A stretch of DNA of 64,000 nt. Source: Lasiodiplodia sp. COLG20 (Eukaryota > Ascomycota > Dothideomycetes > Botryosphaeriales > Botryosphaeriaceae). The notes below the pieces were generated by a model. That model saw only the letters and a program-made list of their open reading frames with translations. It did no database searches and had not been told where the DNA came from. The position numbers and the translations under genes are program-made. Shown here one piece after another: positions 26,312 to 36,955 of this stretch. Positions within the stretch are counted from its first letter, which is position 1. Each line of letters opens with the position of its first letter. Where the stretch lies: the NCBI GenBank assembly GCA_009801085.1, contig VNWV01000001.1:2170001-2234000 (forward strand), read 5' to 3'.

Positions 26312-27175
26312 ATGCGAGCGATGTCGAAGCCGACGATCCTGCTCGTTCCGGGCGCCTGGCAGCCCTCTGACGCCTTCGACCCTCTACGTCACCTGCTCCA
26401 GCAGAAGGGCTATGAATCCGTTGCCGTTGACCATCCCTCAGTGGGCGGCGAGCCGGCGAACCAAACTCTGGACACGGATGTAGCCTCGCTGAGGGCTGCC
26501 TTAACCAATCTGGTCGACGAGCAAGCCAAGCACGTGGTCCTCGTCCTCCACTCCTACGGTACGTCCGGTCTGACAAATACTTGTCCATCCCACTCACCAC
26601 CACCACTTTCCAGGCGGAGTCGTCGGATCCTGCGCTAGCGAGGGCTTCGGCGCAAGGCAGCGCGCCCTGGAGGGGAAACGGGGCGGTATTCTGGAGATCG
26701 TCTATCTCTCCGCATTCGCCCTTCCCAAGGGAAAGAGCCTGCTCGATATGCTTGGCGGCCAGCCGTTGCCATGGATGAAGTTCGAGGTAGGTCATGCCGT
26801 TGTGCCACTCCCTGGCATGCTGTCTCATTTCTGCAGGGTCCCAGGGTCTTCGCCGACCTGCCAGCCTCAACTGGTTTCCCTGATCTCTCGCCCGCCGAGC
26901 AGGACAAGTGGAGCGCTCGTCTCACCCATACTGCTGCTGCCGTCTTTTCCGGCCCGTCGACCTACGAGCCGTGGCAGGACATCCCTTGCATGTATTTCAT
27001 CTGCGAGGGCGACACCATCCTCCTTCCGCAGATTCAAGAGGCAATGGCTCAGTCCCTGAACGCCACCATCCGAAGGAATTCTGGTGCGCATTCTGCTTTC
27101 CTCTCAGTGCCCGATCAAGTCGCAGAGGGTATCGAGGCTGCGGTAAAAGAGGGTCAAGAAAAAAGCAAAGTATGA
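26312..27175 (+). CDS. Alpha/beta hydrolase, small methylesterase-like family
   Basis: Exons 26312-26558, 26614-26786 and 26837-27175 (introns 55 and 50 bp) give 252 aa, or 249 if the ATG at 26321 (MSKPTILLVPGAW) is used, which fits the family better. Motifs are ILLVPGAWQ (oxyanion strand), LHSYGGVVG with the nucleophile Ser (the intron separates the two Gly codons after it), the acid region ICEGDTILLPQ, and SGAHSAFLS with the catalytic His. Relatives include esterases, hydroxynitrile lyases and salicylate-methylesterase-type enzymes; the substrate is unknown. It converges on the FAD monooxygenase with only 74 bp between stop codons, so the two may belong to one pathway. Confidence 0.85.
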
Positions 27176-27249
27176 ACGTATCCATAGGAGCATTGTACAA
27201 AGGAATTGATCTCTGATTCATTTGTATCTGATCTCACGGCTTTTCCGGC

Positions 27250-28492
27250 TTATTGGGCGTACCCTGGCAGCATGGTTACGTCTGTACCCATGCTTGGTGG
27301 CTTGCCTGCTTTCATCGCTTTGATGAGTGGGTGCCTCTGCGGGAGGGAATCGACATCCGGGTCTTGCACGGCCCAGAAACACCCCTTTGAGATCGGATCG
27401 ATGGCCTTGAGGAACTTTTCACGCCGCGCCTCTGCCCAGCCATCTAGAAGACTCTCAGAAGCTCCCTTCTGCAAGCAAGAGACTAGGGCATCTGCAAGGC
27501 TGCTAGCATCCAAGACACCCGAAGCCATGCCCCATCCAGCGTAAGGGTTCGTCACTGTGCCTGATGTCAGCCAACCACTCTCCATTGGAGTTGGCGGGGC
27601 GGGGGGACTTGCAGTGTGCCGCATCGCCAACCAAGAGAACCCTGCCTGTGCGGAAGGTTGTGGCGCAGAGCTGTTGCGCCTTGTAAGGAGCCAGCCGATT
27701 AATCGTGTACTCCAACGGCCGTGGTCCGGGAAACATGGCCTCATATCTCTCGGGAGCAATCGCCTCGATGTCTTTCATGTCGGACCCCAGAGGAACGCTG
27801 AAGGATACGCGCCACAATCCGTCACTCGTGATTTGGCTAATCAGGCCATAGTTCTCCGTGTCCACCATGAAGTTGGCATGCTTGAAACCTCCATGCTTGG
27901 CAAAGTCGTAGTAGACGTCCGACGCTACAAGCTGGCATGGCAACGTCTCTCCCTCGAACCCAATCCCCGCCAATTTCCGCACCGTGCTTCTACCTCCGTC
28001 TGCGCCCACGAGAAACGAAGCCGTAATTGTTTTCTCGGAGCCGTCAGGCGTAGAGACTCTAGCTGTGACGCCGTTCGCAGAATCGTCGAAGGACAGCAAA
28101 GCGTGACCCATGAGCACGGTGGCATTTTCAAGCCTCTTCAAATGCTCACAAGCAATCCTACAGAGCTCTCCCTGCGGTAGTAGCAAAACTCCAGGCCGGT
28201 TGGGGTCATGCGGTGGTTCGAAGATGATGGAGGCGTCGGATGTCCTCCGAAAGACGAAGGTCGTGTTTGCCAGTTCACCTGCCGCCGCGACCAGGTCTTC
28301 AAAAATCCCCGCTTTTTTGAATTCCGCAAGAATGGCCGGGAGTTGAGCTATGGCTTTCGGTGCGTCGTCTATTTTGTTTTGAGCCTCGACAACGGTGACG
28401 TCGACGTTCGCCTGAGCGAGTCGTAGGGCCAGAATCAGCCCTACGGGTCCGGCCCCCACGATTACGACGCTGGTTTTGCTGCTGTTTGTCAT
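27250..28492 (-). CDS. FAD-dependent aromatic-type monooxygenase
   Basis: Exons 28492-27613 and 27560-27250 on the minus strand give 396 aa. FAD_binding_3-type flavoprotein hydroxylase: VVIVGAGPVGLILALRLA at the N-terminus, the DG motif VGADGGRSTVRKLAG, and the GD motif VLLVGDAAHC, followed after the intron by TVTNPYAGWGMASGVLDASSLADAL. The intron (27612-27561, 52 bp) begins with GCAAGT and ends CAG; only this GC-AG junction keeps frame and motif. Such enzymes hydroxylate aromatic substrates with NAD(P)H and O2. Since dihydroxybenzoate decarboxylase and kynureninase lie in the same region, an anthranilate or salicylate hydroxylase role is possible but unproven. Confidence 0.85.
27561..27612 (-). 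other. GC-AG intron in the FAD monooxygenase gene
   Basis: Donor T|GCAAGT, acceptor CATCAG|GC. GT donors nearby do not restore the reading frame of the downstream exon. GC-AG introns are a known minority class and normally have a strong remaining donor consensus, as here. Confidence 0.75.
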
Positions 28493-30650
28493 TTCGGGCT
28501 GCGGGCGGAAAGTGTTCTGTGCACCGAGCTTGCACGAAGGCTCTCGCGTTTTATACTACACGATTGCTCCGAAGTGTCCGGGAATTCTTCTCCTTTCGCT
28601 CCGGTGTTCGCATCATACCCTGTTGTATACCTCAATCACTACCTTCTCAGTGGACACGTCGTAGGGCGAGGCGCGGAGGAATTGCGAGACCGGAGAACGC
28701 GGGGACCCGATGTCGATCACCGTAAGAAATTCCACCCCTCCGGCATGCGCAAGGGCGGACTGTGAGATACAATTGCCGAAAATCCAACGGACAGATTTGC
28801 GCGTATAAATCACGTGAATAAATCATACTCACATCAGCTTATGACGCCAGTCAGTTTGGACAAGAAACAAGCGTCGACTCTACTACGGGATGCCAAGCAA
28901 CGTGCCTTATTAGTAGTTCCTTCCGGGCACGGTAATTTGGTTCTTTTTTTGGAGACTCTGCTCTTCGTCATACCCAGCTAGCTCAACTATCGTAGGGCCA
29001 TGGCGCTGGGTACCGTGGGTGGTCGCGTGCTGAGTGAGCTCAACAACTAGCTATCTCCTGACCCCGATCGAGGTACCCGCCCACCAAGGTCTCGAAACTA
29101 CTCTCAAAGCTTCTGCCGCGTGGCGGACGTACTCTGATAAGCGAAACGAGCCAACTGCCGTTTATTGCCGGAAGAATGGATGGTGCTGACCCTCGACGCT
29201 ATATGACAATTTACCGGATGCGGAGCGCAGGTATAGCTAGTGGTAAGCGAGATAGCCGGTACCAATCTGGCACTCTCCTAAGCACCTTTCCGCAAACTAG
29301 CCACATGCAAGCCGAGCGGGGTTACCATGGCTTTCATTAAACTTAACGCCGTGACTACAGCCGCCCATCGCATGCACGTGCGTGCCACTCGACAACCCCA
29401 CAGATCCACACTATTTATACTCGACACCAGCCATGTTGGTAAGAAGCGCCGGCGCTACAGACGCCTTGGGCGGCAGCGTACCAGGCAATTGGCCAGATCT
29501 TGATGTCCCATGCCAATCTCGCAGATGCCCGTCCGTTACCCATGGAAGCAACCATTCTGGAACAGAGTGCATGCAGGCTGGCGTGGGCTGGCGCCAGGGC
29601 AATGATTTGATTATCTGGCTGTTTCTCCTGCTTACAGAGCTGCAGGATGATGTTTCTCATTTGCGCTTTGCATGTGAAAACACATGTAAGTGAAGGATAG
29701 CACCCGCGTGACGTGCAGGTAAAAGACATGCGGCTAGGCGCTTCCCAAGAGTTGTATCGACATAGCCCACCCTAGCGTAAACAAATCATCAACCACTTCT
29801 CGTGGCAATGCATCAGCCCCCGGGAGCATCCGAAAAGATCGCCCTACGGAAGGCATGGTGGTACGGCGCCAGATCCGCGATCTTTCGATCTCAGCCCTTG
29901 GATCTTGACTACAGCCTCCCATACTACCGGAAAAAATCTTCAGTACGAATTCAAAGCTACGTAACTGTTGTTTCTTGGCGTTTGGATATTCCATAGATTG
30001 AACGTCCTTTCTCTATCTTTACTTGTACTGTACGGTCGACAATTGCTTTCCGAGGGCTTGATAGATGAATTAAAGCAGTGACACGGAAAATTCACGCAAT
30101 TTCTGCTGTTCCCTTATTTAGCAGTCTGAAGTTCCGCAGGATTTTTCCATAGAGTTTCAAGCTATTCAAAAACGCATTTTGCTATCCATGCGTATGACAA
30201 TCTGCCAGTGTGACCCTTCTATCACTCGAGCTGTCCATCCAGCTATTTGCTCTGGAAGACGTCACGTTACCCAGCCTTTGGATCGGAAGCATAAAAATCC
30301 ATATGATAGGAAACGCAATTCCTCTGACTGCTGGCAAGCTCGTCTGGACATTATTGTGTGACAACAATGAGAGGGATTCGGCAATGCCGACATTGTTTAT
30401 CCACGCACAAGAGCAGATGGGCTGACTTTGACTCGTTTCATTGAGCAGCTACCGAGCTCTATAAGCTATGATCAAGCATTCTGGCTGTGCCATCAGCCGG
30501 CCTGTTTGGTGCCTCTTATTCATAATTGTCAGGGAACTTGGAATCTGGCATCCTTTCGAGTCTACGCAGTGTATAAGATAAGGTGCGGTGCATTCGCTCC
30601 GGAGATCTTGCAGACTTACGATGTAGAGGGCGCCTTTTCAGTTGTACGCT
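28493..30650. other. Gene-poor AT-richer stretch
   Basis: About 2.2 kb. All ORFs are around 100 codons or less with no recognisable similarity. I see no terminal repeats or transposase fragments. It may be degraded repeat sequence, but this cannot be shown by eye. Confidence 0.4.
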
Positions 30651-30839
30651 TTAGACGATGTGCCGATGACGCAAAGCGTTGATGGACATGGCGGCGTTCT
30701 TCCTGGAAGTGATGGCGGCTTTGATGTAGGCGACGGTGATATAAACAACATACGCCGCGGAGAGAGTCCAGAGCGTTGCTGCGACGGTGAGAGGAATTGC
30801 GGTCAAGATCTTCATGGCGGCAGCGCTTGCGATATTCAC
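30651..30839 (-). CDS. Possible small membrane peptide
   Basis: A 62-aa ORF, or 54 aa from the second Met. It has a long hydrophobic stretch (KILTAIPLTVAATLWTLSAA, then YVVYITVAYIKAAI) followed by a basic tail. The composition resembles a real single-pass or signal-anchored peptide more than a random ORF, but there is no family match. It is divergent from the F-box-like gene. Confidence 0.3.
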   Translation of the reverse strand: MNIASAAAMKILTAIPLTVAATLWTLSAAYVVYITVAYIKAAITSRKNAAMSINALRHRHIV

Positions 30840-31161
30840 TTCACTTGCGGTTGCGATGTTGGTGGGTCAGTGTGGGATCGTAAGATGGAAAGGAGTGATG
30901 GGGCTTTGCTACTGTGCGCCCAGTCTTAGATAGGTTTAGCGTCGCAGGCCAAATGGTCCTCCCGGGGAAGTGAAATGGGTGCAAGAGTGTTATGCCTCGC
31001 CAGCGACATTCACAGTCTGCTCCCATTCGCAGCCTGCTCCAAGAGATAATTTACCCCATCGCCGCTTGCCATGTCCAACTCCACCACAAACCCGACCCGG
31101 ACACGGGCACAGAACCCCATCCTCCATTCCACCCTTTACTGTTCCACAACTCTTCTGTACT

Positions 31162-31920
31162 ATGCCTCCCGACCTGAGTATTTCTCATACAGCGCCATCT
31201 TTGGCAGGCGGCAGCCAGTTTCCAGGTACGTTCACGGTTTCTGTTGACCCGAACACTCCGTTTGAAAGAAGAAGTTCTGACTTACTAACTGCTCCAGGCC
31301 ATGCAGGCACTACTTCTACAGCCCGAACGGGCTTTCTATCTCTTCCGACAGAGCTTCGATTCATCATCTACAAGCACTACGGCAATAGAGTCAGACTGCT
31401 CCGCAGAACAAGTGTCGACCCACGACTTTCGAATCGACTCTGCGGCGTGCCACTGCATTTCCCCCCAATGTGCCAGATCAACAGGCAACTTCGAGACGAG
31501 TTCTTGCAGGAGTATCTCCCGATGATTACCTGGAGCGTCGAAAAGTCACGCGAAGGCTTGGCAGCCTTCCGTTCCTGGGTGAAGCTTCTTGGTTCTCACG
31601 CCCGCCACCTGCGGCGTTTCAAGTTGACCTGTGGGAGAGGCTGCGCTTTCAAAGTCAGTCTCGTCCCTGGAGCGCACTGTGGATATTACCATCACTGCGA
31701 ATTCTTGTCGCTCCTACTCGAGGAACCGAATGGACACTTCGACTACTTGGATCCTGACTGGCTCACTCCGTATATTGAGAAAGAGGTTGTTGCCCCTCTG
31801 GCCAAGAGGATTGAGAAAGGGACCCTGCGGGGTAAAGATGTGGTCGCCGCTCTGGACTGGATCTTCGTCGATGTCCCTATTCTATTCGATTACTGTTTGT
31901 ACGTCGACCACGAGGAGTGA
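31162..31920 (+). CDS. F-box-like hypothetical protein
   Basis: ATG at 31162. A probable intron at 31226-31297 (GTACGT donor, TACTAAC branch site, CCAG acceptor) is 72 bp without in-frame stops, so the gene gives 228 aa spliced and 252 aa unspliced. The segment GFLSLPTELRFIIYKHYG resembles the first helix of fungal F-box-like domains, and CQINRQLRDEF is the usual follow-on motif. Such proteins are very numerous in filamentous fungi and mostly uncharacterised. The ORF stops at 31920, but sequence just after it (about 31954-32170) has a protein-like open frame, so a further exon is possible. Confidence 0.6.
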   Translation: MPPDLSISHTAPSLAGGSQFPGTFTVSVDPNTPFERRSSDLLTAPGHAGTTSTARTGFLSLPTELRFIIYKHYGNRVRLLRRTSVDPRLSNRLCGVPLHFPPMCQINRQLRDEFLQEYLPMITWSVEKSREGLAAFRSWVKLLGSHARHLRRFKLTCGRGCAFKVSLVPGAHCGYYHHCEFLSLLLEEPNGHFDYLDPDWLTPYIEKEVVAPLAKRIEKGTLRGKDVVAALDWIFVDVPILFDYCLYVDHEE

Positions 31921-33158
31921 TTCCCTGACTTCAATCTGCGGCGCGACCAATAGCAGAAAGGTTGGAAGGAGGCCCTGGACGGCGTTGACATTCCTGGCGA
32001 TGCGAGAGAACGCCGGCTTATTGAGATGAAAGGGGTATGTCTAGCATTGGAGGACATGTGTGTCAAATATTTGGGCTTTCCCTTGCAATATGAGAACCCC
32101 TTTACGAAGTTTCCGTTCCAAGCGCATGGTTGCAAGTCACGGATATTGTTTCGCATGCCTCATGTAATAATACTACGAAGGTACTGATTTGGATGCGGGC
32201 ACTAAATCTCCCTTGCTTCCAACGGAAAACCATTAGGGCTAGAATACCCGGAATGTACTTTTGACCTTAGTTGATGGTGCGGCTAAACGCGGGCGAATAA
32301 ACTCCGCAGCGCAGCTTCATGACTGGTCGGATAGGTGAAATGCCCACTAGTCTGTAGCTTGCATCCAGCAATCATGCCTCCCGTAGACAAAGACCTTGAT
32401 ATGTAAGAAAGAAACCGACTTTTTGGAATAAGTTCGGCGAGTTCGGGTAGAGCAGGTATACTACGCAGAGCAGCTCCCGTGTAGGCGGGCCACTAACGTT
32501 TTTCGGTTCTCTGAAAGCGTAGGGTACCAGACCTATATAGCTAACCAATCTTAGCGTTTTGTGGCTCTACAGACTGGTTCTGGCCGATGATACCAAGACC
32601 TTTGAAGCCAAATACTATATGACAGCCGGAGTAGCATAGCCACCTTGCTATTTTTGCATCCAGCAGGTCTCGCATCAGCTGTGAACTTTGCGTGACAAGT
32701 AATCAATAGTAAATTAATAACATAAGATCGTCCAGCTGTAGCACACGTCTTGTTAATACTTTGTTCACAAGAGATTGACTGCGATCTTTTGCATCCAAGC
32801 CGTGTTCTGTGCCGGATACGCCTTAGTCCAGTAGGTTTGGTGTATCATACGGTCCTGGGAGGCTCAGCAATTCCTGGTGAATTTTGAGAGATACCTCTGC
32901 ACCAATTATCTGATGTTGTAGGGTTATGCGAGTCATTTCATTGTGTGAGAGACGATGATCGAGCGCCCATCTCTGACAAAAGATAAAAGCTGCTCTTGTG
33001 CATTTGTCTCCAAAGGACTCTCTCCCCTCCATTTCTCGCAAAGTTGTGTCTTGAGTGACTTCTTGAGCTCCGCCCTATCTTTTTAGAGGTGTTCTCAAGG
33101 TCTAAGTGTTTCACCATCTACTCGTTTGATAATGAAAGACTGACTGGTTATAGCAGCC
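31921..33158. other. Intergenic region with possible extra exon at its start
   Basis: About 1.2 kb. The first 250 bp may contain a 3' exon of the F-box-like gene. The rest shows only short ORFs and AT-rich sequence, including the promoter of the next gene. Confidence 0.4.
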
Positions 33159-35114
33159 ATGGCGGCATATTACTGCGAAGACCACCACCACCCTTCAGCA
33201 CGCCTACTGCAATGTGATCCCAATGCTCCTCTCCAAGTCCGTGCGATGAGAGGCAGGAGAAACTCACAGACGTCGATAGCATCTTCGAAAAGTGTATGGA
33301 GGAACCATACGGCTTTTGTTATGTTGTCGGCTCTTGTACCCCTCATTTCGGCGATTGCGTGGCTTCACCTTGCTAATAAGAAAGGCGTCTCATCAAGAAG
33401 CTTCTCTGCGGAGAGACTCGGCGGGCAGATGAGCCAGTCTCAAGCCAAGGCTGTGGATGTTGTGTGCAGTGCGGTTGTGGGGCCATGCCTGATGGCGGCT
33501 CTTAACTATTTGTGGTTTGGAAGTGCACGGGTTTCTGCTGTCAATGAGCATCACTCACGAAGCTATACCGGGATTCCTCTGACCAGCCTGATTGCGGTCA
33601 GCACTTCCACCGGAGGAAGCTACGACTTCTTGAACTTCACAGCACTGTTGCGCGGGAAAACCTTGAGACTGTTGCTCTTTGCTCTGCTCATTTTAGCTTC
33701 AGCCATCGCCAAATTGGCATTGTCAAACGTGGTGGCTTACGAAGCATTCATGCATGATGTCGAGCATAGCAGCGTGATTCGATCACTTTCCGACCGTACT
33801 ATCGACTCCCAGGCTCCTCGGACAGTGGACACAATCGGTCTGGACGGTGACCTATTCAATCTCAGCATTCCTCAAAGAAGTGAAATTGCAAATCGGGTTA
33901 CCGGCCTCCTCACCGGCCTCAGCTTCTCAGACGCCACTTCCAAGCTGGACCACGGCGCTTACATAGGCGTCAATTCGACGACAGGCTCCATGCGTAATTT
34001 GTCTCAAGGCATAACTCGACTCTTCGATGTCCCTGGCTTTCGCCTCACGGTCAGCTGCGTTCCCGAACACCCGGATCCAGAGACATTCAGTATTCGACCC
34101 ACGGGTGGGTACACTTCGGTGATCGAATCCACAGCTGCCGATGGACAGCTGCTCCAAGCCCACGTTCCAGGCATCCCAGCAGACATTCAAGGAGCATACA
34201 ATGACCAATATCAGTTTACCGCTTTCTCTTCAAACGCTACAGACGTATACCTGGGGTACTTGGACTCTTTCAACTCCACTGGTGGCTTCATTTCGTCCAC
34301 GTACGGAATCATCAGGCCTGTGGCAGTGAACATGACATCCAGTGGATTTTCAGCAACAAAATCGATCATGAGCTACTGGGGTGTACGATGCTGGCTGAAC
34401 CGGCAAGAAGGACGGGTCAACTATACGCGAGATGACAGCCGACGATGGACACTATCAGAATCGAGTTTCCTTGCCGAGACGGTAACAGTGCCGTCTTCCC
34501 TTGCCATGTGGCAGACAAACCTGAACTACCGCTCTCCTGGAGCCGCAATTCCTGGAATCGGCCCCGCACTGGCGACGACGGCGGGGCGAACTGGATGCGC
34601 TCACCTGGATTGTAGGGTGAATTCAGTCCACTGCCCGATGCAGTGTGACAACGGCACTGATTTCTCGAAACTTGCTCTTAACTATCTCTACGCGTCGGCC
34701 GAATCTCAACGAATACTATACGAAGTTGCCGCTTCCAATGCCACACGGGATAAGCCGATCTATTGGTACAATGTCAGCAGCACCGCTTCAAAGGAGTACT
34801 ACCGGATGACTTATGTGCCAGCCATCTTGGCCACCGGCCTCTTGAGTTGCTTTGCAGCGGCAGCGATAACTACAACAATGGCTGTCTACGTGCATCGCAC
34901 GTACAGTGCACGCGTATTCCGACGGGTGGATGCATTGCGGCTCGTTGTGGATTGCGTTGATGGACTGCAGAGGGTCCGCATGGATCAGGGAATGGTGAGC
35001 TTTTCCAATTCTGAGCTAGAGAAATGGGCTTCCCACCATCGAATCGCATATGAGAAAGTGGACGATAGTAGTCCGATCCGGGTGAGAATTTTTGACACAA
35101 TCACTCTATCATGA
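33159..35114 (+). CDS. Multi-pass membrane protein with large ectodomain
   Basis: A single exon of 651 aa with ATG in context cagccATGg. Predicted membrane segments are at about residues 52-70 (AFVMLSALVPLISAIAWLHL), 98-117 (VDVVCSAVVGPCLMAALNYL) and 170-190 (LRLLLFALLILASAIAKLAL), then a ~340-residue region with many NxS/T sites and a Cys-rich patch (CAHLDC, CPMQC), then a final segment (VPAILATGLLSCFAAAAITT) and a ~70-aa cytosolic tail. I recognise no named family. The layout matches the 649-aa protein at 39383-41332, and both flank the HET-domain gene. A surface receptor-like role is speculation. Confidence 0.75.
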   Translation: MAAYYCEDHHHPSARLLQCDPNAPLQVRAMRGRRNSQTSIASSKSVWRNHTAFVMLSALVPLISAIAWLHLANKKGVSSRSFSAERLGGQMSQSQAKAVDVVCSAVVGPCLMAALNYLWFGSARVSAVNEHHSRSYTGIPLTSLIAVSTSTGGSYDFLNFTALLRGKTLRLLLFALLILASAIAKLALSNVVAYEAFMHDVEHSSVIRSLSDRTIDSQAPRTVDTIGLDGDLFNLSIPQRSEIANRVTGLLTGLSFSDATSKLDHGAYIGVNSTTGSMRNLSQGITRLFDVPGFRLTVSCVPEHPDPETFSIRPTGGYTSVIESTAADGQLLQAHVPGIPADIQGAYNDQYQFTAFSSNATDVYLGYLDSFNSTGGFISSTYGIIRPVAVNMTSSGFSATKSIMSYWGVRCWLNRQEGRVNYTRDDSRRWTLSESSFLAETVTVPSSLAMWQTNLNYRSPGAAIPGIGPALATTAGRTGCAHLDCRVNSVHCPMQCDNGTDFSKLALNYLYASAESQRILYEVAASNATRDKPIYWYNVSSTASKEYYRMTYVPAILATGLLSCFAAAAITTTMAVYVHRTYSARVFRRVDALRLVVDCVDGLQRVRMDQGMVSFSNSELEKWASHHRIAYEKVDDSSPIRVRIFDTITLS

Positions 35115-36153
35115 GAGTGGTGCAACATCGACGTTGTTTAAGAACCAAGCGTTTTAAATCTCTTTACTGCCACAGAACCCGGTCGGCGACATTGAATAAC
35201 AACTGTGCTACTGCTTCTAGATAAGTGCTAATCACATATAAGCCCAGATTGAACTAGTAGCTGGGGATTCTTCCGATGCGCGTGACTCGGCCCAGAGGCT
35301 GATGTCGGTGTGTGATCGCATGCCGTTTGAAACGTTCCCTTTTAGCGGTAAGGCATGCCATCGGCAAATGAATCTGACAAATTTGATGCAAATGTTTGTA
35401 AATTCGGGTTTCTTGGGCTAGCTACATTAGTAGACGGCCGCAACTTCTGTTTTCCTATATCTTGACTCCAAGTTGAACAGTATGTTGAAAAGATCAACAA
35501 TCACTTTCTTTTTTAATCAGCATAATTCTCACGAGTAGTAAGAAATATGAATAGTTGGAGCATGCTTGGCTACAATATAGAGCTTCCAAGTCCTTGCATC
35601 ATTCACCAGAGTCGTGATGCAGCATAATCCACAAAGGATGAAGCTTGCAGGGAGTCAATTTACGGAAGACGAAAACCAATAAGCTCGCGTCGCCATAGGA
35701 ACAGGTGATGATGCGTGGGATTTTTAAAATTAGGCACGGGAGGCTAGCGAGTGGAAACGGCCCCGCATAGTTGCGCCGGCCGCATCCGGCAGGCGGCGAT
35801 GCCCAGAACGTCAGCTGGGGCTGTGCAGCTCGATCTACGAAGTCTGGAACACCAAAACCATTGGATTGCGTCAAAAAATACCGCTGCAAATAAAGACTAC
35901 AACACGTGAGCACGGAGTTCTGTCGTGGTGCTGGTACATTCTGACGATGGAAGGGAAGCATACGCTACGTCACGACTTCCGCCACGCGAATCCTTAGGTC
36001 TTTGTTGCTTCGATACGTCACCCACCCTATAGTGACCTTATAAGTAACGTCAAGTCAAGCTGATAATCTTCTTCATCCACCAAACTGTCTTGCATTCATC
36101 AAGTTCAAGCTCCCTTTCTTTGCACTCAAACTCAAATCACTCAACCTCTCACC
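35115..36153. other. Intergenic region, AT-rich
   Basis: About 1 kb with no supported gene. The last 100 bp are CT- and CA-rich, as expected for the promoter/5' UTR of the next, probably well-expressed, small gene. Confidence 0.4.
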
Positions 36154-36498
36154 ATGGCCGAGAACAAGCACGGACAAGGCGTTTCGCACGCTTCCGCGCC
36201 CTCCAAGGTACCTGGAAAGGTACAAGAGAAGGCCCCTCAAAATCTTGAGGAAAACCTTCCAGATTCCGTAAGTAATAGAATGGACGATCCCTAGGTTGGA
36301 ATTCTAATTGGTTATTAGATCCACCCTACCGGCCCTGAGCCGGGCCAGTCTACCAACAAGTCGCACGCTAAGGGTGGTGGCGCTGCCTCGATTGTTCCCC
36401 AGAAGCTTCAAGAGAAGCTCCCCGAGAGCGTTGAACGCGCCGTTCCCAACGCTATTCACGATACTGGAGACACTGGTGGTGTGCACCGCAAGCAGTAG
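36154..36498 (+). CDS. 97-aa hydrophilic protein with two copies of a 24-residue repeat
   Basis: Exons 36154-36267 and 36319-36498 (51-bp intron); too short and spliced to stand out as an ORF. ATG context is caccATGg. The protein is Lys/Glu/Pro-rich with no signal peptide or membrane segment. Each exon carries one repeat: VPGKVQEKAPQNLEENLPDS continuing IHPTG, and VPQKLQEKLPESVERAVPNA continuing IHDTG. About half the positions are identical. The character is that of small stress-associated, LEA-like disordered fungal proteins; I cannot assign a function. The sharp exon structure and Kozak match support a real gene. Confidence 0.75.
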
Positions 36499-36955
36499 GA
36501 GAAGACGACGAAGAGGGAACATATGTACTGAATAAGACATCAAGATCACGATTAAATGATTGAGAGAACTTTTATATCTTGGACCTCACTTCAATCGCAC
36601 AAACCTTCGAGCATCTCCTGTTTGACCAAATTTTAGCGTGCGTGGTTGAATATCATCACGGGTTGCATTATAAATGAGCTGAAGAAGCGACTACGCCTCC
36701 TTCTACCTAGCTTTTAACATGTACTAATGGAAATTCTCTTGAATTTAACATTATTAGAAATGGCACTGACTGGGAAACTATATTGAGTCTTTGTGCAGAA
36801 TTGTTACCAGACAGGTCGTATAATTTGTCGCGCGCAGAAGGGCAATAAAATAAAATATCTACCAGATAAAAGAGAAAAAGATGAGGTAAAACGTGGTTAG
36901 GAAATGTTTTAGGATGGCTCTTAGCAAAAACTTATTACATAAGACCGAAGGCTAT
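36499..36955. other. Intergenic region between convergent genes
   Basis: 457 bp, AT-rich, with no gene visible. Confidence 0.45.

Noticed and set aside
25797..26870. 357-codon minus-strand ORF
   Set aside because: It runs antisense to the well-supported alpha/beta hydrolase exons, and its translation is Arg/Pro-rich and featureless.
28493..33158. Possible degraded transposon in the gene-poor stretch
   Set aside because: No terminal repeats, target-site duplications or transposase/reverse-transcriptase fragments could be seen by eye.
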